NCBI GenBank assembly: GCA_012799265.1
Contig: JAAZLP010000212.1
Span: 1-18,348, forward strand
Direction: 5' to 3'
Origin: Phyllobacteriaceae bacterium
Lineage (GTDB): Bacteria; Pseudomonadota; Alphaproteobacteria; Rhizobiales; Devosiaceae
DNA: 18,348 nucleotides
Shown: piece by piece, positions 15,596-18,348 of the stretch
Numbering within the stretch: position 1 is the first letter of the stretch
How the letters are laid out: each line of letters begins with the position of its first letter
Made by a program: the position numbers and the translations under genes
Notes under the pieces: model-generated
Told to the model about the DNA's origin: nothing
The model's input: only the letters and a program-made list of their open reading frames with translations
The model's database searches: none

Positions 15596-16870
15596 TTACG
15601 CCCCGAAGATCCGCTTCGCCTCAAGCGCCAGCCCAAGACCGACGCTGCTCAACACGTCCGTGCGCACCACCTCTGCTTCCGGGAACAGGGCGCGCAGACG
15701 CCCTGAAACCGCCGGCACCAGTGTCGAACCACCGGTGAGGATCAGGCTATCCACATCCCCGGCAGAAATGCCAGCCAGTCGCAGCGTTTCGCCAATCGTC
15801 GCCTCCAGCTTGCCCACCGAACCGTCCAGCGCCTCGCCCAGCTGGCCAGCAGTAATCTCCGTTTCGATAAGCCGGTCGCGCACGGGGAAACGGAATTGGG
15901 TCAGGTCCGCATCCGAGAGGGCGATCTTGGCCGCTTCCACCTCACCCACCAGCCGGTGGCCCAGCCGGTCTTCCACCAGCATGATCATCGTCTCCACCCG
16001 CTCGGCTTCAATGGCCTCGCGCATGGTCGATTTGAGGTCGCGGATCGCCTGCGCGTCATAGAGCCGGTTGATCCGGTGCCAGGTCGACAGATCAAAATAG
16101 GGCGCTACCGGCAGGTGCCGCTTGCCGTCCTTGGTCAACGACCCCAGCCCCAGCTCCGGCATGACCCGGCTCATCGCCAGCAGGCGGTCAAAATCGGTAC
16201 CGCCGATATGCACACCGGTCGTCGCCAGAATGTCGCCGGACCGATCCCCTGCCCCGCGTCGCTCCGGCGACACTCGCACCAGCGAAAAGTCCGAGGTACC
16301 GCCGCCAAGGTCAACGATCAGCGCCAGCTTTTCGCCCGATACCTGTCGCTCATAGTCGAGCGCTGCCGCGATGGGCTCAAACTGGAACCCGATGTCCTTG
16401 AAACCCTGTGCCCGCACAGCGGTTTCCAGCTGATCCTGCGCCTCGCGGTCCGCAACCGGATCATCATCCACAAACTGCACCGGCCGGCCCATCACCACCT
16501 GCGTCAGCTCATCGCCCAGCTTTGTCTCGGCGCGCTGTTTCAGCTCGCCCACATAGGTGCCGATGATCTCGCCAAAGCCGAGTCGCTTCGCCTTGATCCG
16601 CGTTGTGTCCTTATAGAGCGCCGTCCCCAGCACGCTTTTCAGCGACCGCATCAAGCGACCTTCGGCCCCGGTCACATATTCGCGCACAGCCGCGCGGCCG
16701 AAATGGACCTGATTGTCCTCGAACCCGAAGAAGAGGACGCTCGGCATGGTCTGGTTGTCGCCTTCAAGCGCCAGCAATTGCGGCTGCCCGTCCCCGCCGA
16801 TGCGACCGAGCGTGGAATTGGACGTGCCAAAGTCGAGGCCGCAAGCAAGGGACATGTCGAGGATCTTCAT
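15596..16870 (-). CDS. Hsp70-family protein, YegD-like
   Basis: A 424-aa actin-fold ATPase of the Hsp70 superfamily without the C-terminal substrate-binding and lid domains of DnaK, like YegD. Nucleotide motifs are intact: phosphate-1 GLDFGTSNST (11-20), EPIAAAL (165-171), phosphate-2 VDLGGGTSDFS (186-196) and the adenosine motif LTGGSTLVP (378-386). An insertion between about 200 and 330 contains many charged residues. The role in the cell is unknown; a chaperone-like or envelope function has been suggested only by similarity. Start: ATG 16870 has no strong Shine-Dalgarno, and ATG at codon 6 (MSLACGLDF) is an equal candidate. It is probably first gene before DUF2254 and DUF2165. Confidence 0.9.
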   Translation of the reverse strand: MKILDMSLACGLDFGTSNSTLGRIGGDGQPQLLALEGDNQTMPSVLFFGFEDNQVHFGRAAVREYVTGAEGRLMRSLKSVLGTALYKDTTRIKAKRLGFGEIIGTYVGELKQRAETKLGDELTQVVMGRPVQFVDDDPVADREAQDQLETAVRAQGFKDIGFQFEPIAAALDYERQVSGEKLALIVDLGGGTSDFSLVRVSPERRGAGDRSGDILATTGVHIGGTDFDRLLAMSRVMPELGLGSLTKDGKRHLPVAPYFDLSTWHRINRLYDAQAIRDLKSTMREAIEAERVETMIMLVEDRLGHRLVGEVEAAKIALSDADLTQFRFPVRDRLIETEITAGQLGEALDGSVGKLEATIGETLRLAGISAGDVDSLILTGGSTLVPAVSGRLRALFPEAEVVRTDVLSSVGLGLALEAKRIFGA

Positions 16871-16960
16871 TCAGAGGGGCGCCAGAGGCGCAAAGGACGG
16901 CCCTCATAGGCAAGTTGTCGCCCCAAGGCAACCGCGCGCTATGCCTCACCGAATAGCTGG

Positions 16961-17013
16961 CTCTCAACACCCACCGCGCCGCCCTCGGACCTGATCCGAG
17001 GGCCACTCTCAAC
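16961..17013. repeat. REP-like palindrome flanked by short direct repeats
   Basis: A perfect 9-bp inverted repeat GCCCTCGGA (16981-16989) and TCCGAGGGC (16995-17003) surrounds a 5-nt loop, CCTGA. Identical 8-mers CTCTCAAC stand on both sides (16961-16968 and 17006-17013), each followed by A/G CCC. No T-run follows on either strand. CCTCGGA...TCCGAGG palindromes are, as I recall, recurrent intergenic elements in several alphaproteobacteria, so a repeat family member is likelier than a terminator. Confidence 0.6.
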
Positions 17014-17023
17014 GCCCGACACG

Positions 17024-17047
17024 AAAAGGCCCGGCGTAAGCCAGGCC
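17024..17047 (-). terminator. Rho-independent terminator after the GGDEF-like gene
   Basis: Read on the minus strand, GGCCTGGC (17047-17040), loop TTAC and GCCGGGCC (17035-17028) form an 8-bp stem with one G-T pair, followed directly by TTTT (17027-17024). It lies about 40 bp after the stop at 17086, with the right orientation for that transcription unit and upstream of the Hsp70-like gene, which therefore should have its own promoter. Confidence 0.8.
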
Positions 17048-17085
17048 AATTTGAAAACGGATGCTTCGGCAGACGCTGACTGCCC

Positions 17086-17721
17086 TCAGGCCGCCTTCTT
17101 GCGCTTTTCTTCCACGCCGCGCAGATCGACGACCTCAAGCCGCCCTAGACCACGCCGCTGCGCCTTCTTCACCGCCTGCTGCGCATTGGTGAACACCGAG
17201 CGATCGAGATTGCTCGCCGGATTGACCACGGCAAGGCCCATGCTCATCGTGACCTGACCGGCATGGCTGGCGCGGTGCGGCAGGCCGGCGCGGCGGATTG
17301 CCTTGGCGATCTTGGCAGCCAGTTCGCGCGCCATCAGCACGGGCATATCGGAAAGGATCAGTACAAAGCCGGCCCGGCCCATCCTGAGGCACCGGTCACT
17401 ATCGCGCGTCAGCACGGAGCGGATCGTATCTTCGAGCGTCGCCAGGCAATTTTCCGAGGCTTCGCGACCATAAGTGGCGAAATATTCCGTCTGGCTGTCC
17501 ATTTCGATGGTCAGCACGCAAAGCGAAACATGGCGCTGCGCCGATTCGGCCCAGCCGCGGCGCAGTTCGTCGTCGATCCGCTGTGCCGGACGGGACTTCT
17601 TGTGGGGCTTGCTGATTTCGGCGCGACCATATGCCGGTGCGGGCGCGTCGCCGCCGCGGCCGAGTGCTGCCCGCACCCGGGCCCAGAACCCGTCATTGCC
17701 GCTCATGGTCACCCTGTTCAT
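17086..17721 (-). CDS. GGDEF-fold protein with degenerate active site
   Basis: A 211-aa cytoplasmic protein. About 50 N-terminal basic/Pro-rich residues without a membrane helix precede a GGDEF-like domain (about 60-200). Landmarks are SLCVLTIEMDSQTEYFATYG (66-85, the beta-1/metal region), then RCLRMGRAGFVLILS, in which GRAGF (115-119) replaces GGDEF, and GQVTMSMGLAVV (155-166), the usual final conserved strand. Without the Gly-Gly-Asp/Glu-Glu core, diguanylate cyclase activity is very unlikely; a binding or regulatory role is inference. ATG 17721 has AGGAAGGG just upstream; a second ATG five codons in is possible. It lies 75 bp after the YcgN gene and ends at a good terminator. Confidence 0.75.
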   Translation of the reverse strand: MNRVTMSGNDGFWARVRAALGRGGDAPAPAYGRAEISKPHKKSRPAQRIDDELRRGWAESAQRHVSLCVLTIEMDSQTEYFATYGREASENCLATLEDTIRSVLTRDSDRCLRMGRAGFVLILSDMPVLMARELAAKIAKAIRRAGLPHRASHAGQVTMSMGLAVVNPASNLDRSVFTNAQQAVKKAQRRGLGRLEVVDLRGVEEKRKKAA

Positions 17722-17766
17722 GGAGCCCTTCCTAGGCGCTTCTTGTGGGAAAGATCACGCCACAGA

Positions 17767-17775
17767 ATGGTTAAC
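17767..17775 (-). promoter_or_regulatory. Possible CtrA half-site upstream of the GGDEF-like gene
   Basis: GTTAACCAT on the minus strand, 46-54 bp upstream of the ATG at 17721, matches the TTAACCAT form of the alphaproteobacterial cell-cycle regulator CtrA half-site. The second half (TTAA seven bases away) is missing, so chance occurrence is quite possible. Confidence 0.2.
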
Positions 17776-17796
17776 AGTCAGTAAGTAGAGCCCACA

Positions 17797-18252
17797 TCAA
17801 AGATGTTCCGGGGGCTCCCATTCGGGCCAGTCGACGGCGTGGGCTTCCCAATCGTCGGGGTCCACTTCACTCTCGAGAACCGTCCGTCCCTTTACGGATA
17901 CGCCCACATCGACCACCGTCTGCGGGTCGCCGGAAACCAGCGGATGCCACCAGGCGAGGCCCTTGCCTTCCGCGATGCGGCGATAGGCGCAGGTCGTTGG
18001 TATCCAGGAGATTTCCCGCACATTGACGATGTCGAGCTTGATGCAGTCGGGCACCTTCTGCTGGCGGTTCGGATAGTCCGTGCAGGCGCAGGTTTCCCCA
18101 TCCAGCAGCTGGCAGCGGACATCCGACGTGATGATGGTGCCGGTATCTTCGTCTTCCAGCTTGAGCAGGCAGCAACGGCCGCATCCATCGCAGAGGGCTT
18201 CCCACTCCGCAGGGCTCATTTCTTCGAGCGTTTTTTCTTCCCAGAAGGCCAT
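17797..18252 (-). CDS. YcgN family (UPF0260) cysteine-cluster protein
   Basis: A 151-aa protein with a strong full-length match to the YcgN family: FWEEKTLEEMSPAEWEALCDGCGRCCL at the N-terminus (motif split: FWEEKTLEEMS, then EWEALCDGCGRCCL) and VPDCIKLDIVNVREISWIP, TTCAYRRIAEGKGL, AWWHPLVSGD further on. Nine cysteines (21, 24, 27, 28, 47, 55, 57, 70 and 88) suggest binding of zinc or an iron-sulfur cluster, as in CxxCxxCC-type proteins. Function is unknown. ATG 18252 gives the canonical start, although it lacks a clear Shine-Dalgarno and the frame stays open upstream to the window edge. Confidence 0.92.
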   Translation of the reverse strand: MAFWEEKTLEEMSPAEWEALCDGCGRCCLLKLEDEDTGTIITSDVRCQLLDGETCACTDYPNRQQKVPDCIKLDIVNVREISWIPTTCAYRRIAEGKGLAWWHPLVSGDPQTVVDVGVSVKGRTVLESEVDPDDWEAHAVDWPEWEPPEHL

Positions 18253-18348
18253 GTTTAACTTTGCGCGTTCATGCTGTTGCCGGTTTGCCCTTGTCGGCGG
18301 GCGAAGGCAATCATATTCCAGCGATTGTGTTGCCTCGGCAGCAGGCCC

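Noticed and set aside
15896..16909. 337-aa plus-strand frame
   Set aside because: Antisense to the Hsp70-like gene, His/Gln/Arg-rich low-information composition; no ribosome binding site or motif.
18253..18348. Upstream extension of the YcgN frame to the window edge
   Set aside because: The frame is open for 32 codons, but YcgN proteins begin close to FWxxKTLxEMS and the extension has no family resemblance.

Overview
The window looks like chromosomal DNA of an alphaproteobacterium, most likely Hyphomicrobiales (Rhizobiales). The evidence is high GC content, a cytochrome c maturation operon in the rhizobial order cycHJKL (ccmI-ccmE-ccmF-ccmH), a FeuP/FeuQ-type two-component system with a small FeuN-like exported protein in front of it, and a gene-transfer-agent (GTA) tail-gene remnant. 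A Devosia-like genus is a guess from overall flavour; no rRNA or tRNA is present to test it.

Layout, left to right. (1) 1-3954, minus strand: ccmI > ccmE > ccmF > ccmH, each pair overlapping by 4 bp (ATGA/GTGA); ccmH runs off the left edge. (2) 4093-7142, plus strand: two translationally coupled flavoprotein genes, a degenerate DAO/SoxB-like protein and a shortened sarcosine-oxidase-alpha-like protein. Their end meets, stop codon over stop codon, an unrecognised 402-aa minus-strand gene (7139-8347). (3) 8423-11352, minus strand: feuN-like small periplasmic protein > feuP-like response regulator > feuQ-like sensor kinase > a 17-kDa-antigen-type lipoprotein. (4) 11421-13636, minus strand: a phage/GTA relic. 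It holds the C-terminal part of the large GTA baseplate protein with a foreign-looking N-terminus, then a GH108 muramidase broken by one extra base in a G7 tract, whose 3' end carries a holin-like segment with its own excellent ribosome binding site. (5) 13781-16870, minus strand: YegD-like Hsp70 > DUF2254 membrane protein > DUF2165 membrane protein. (6) 17086-18252, minus strand: YcgN-family Cys-cluster protein, then a GGDEF-fold protein with a destroyed active-site motif, followed by a good intrinsic terminator and a REP-like palindrome.

How the parts work together: the Ccm proteins chaperone heme and attach it to apocytochromes c in the periplasm. In Rhizobium leguminosarum feuPQ and cycHJKL are known neighbours and both affect iron acquisition. 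Here the same linkage is visible but split by about 5 kb carrying the flavoprotein pair, the unknown gene and the lipoprotein. The most interesting points are the feuN-feuP-feuQ module, the chimeric GTA relic with its frameshifted lysis gene and embedded holin-like start, and the two eroded flavoproteins. I saw no CRISPR array, IS element, tRNA, rRNA or obvious new defence system. No gene-free stretch exceeds about 215 bp.
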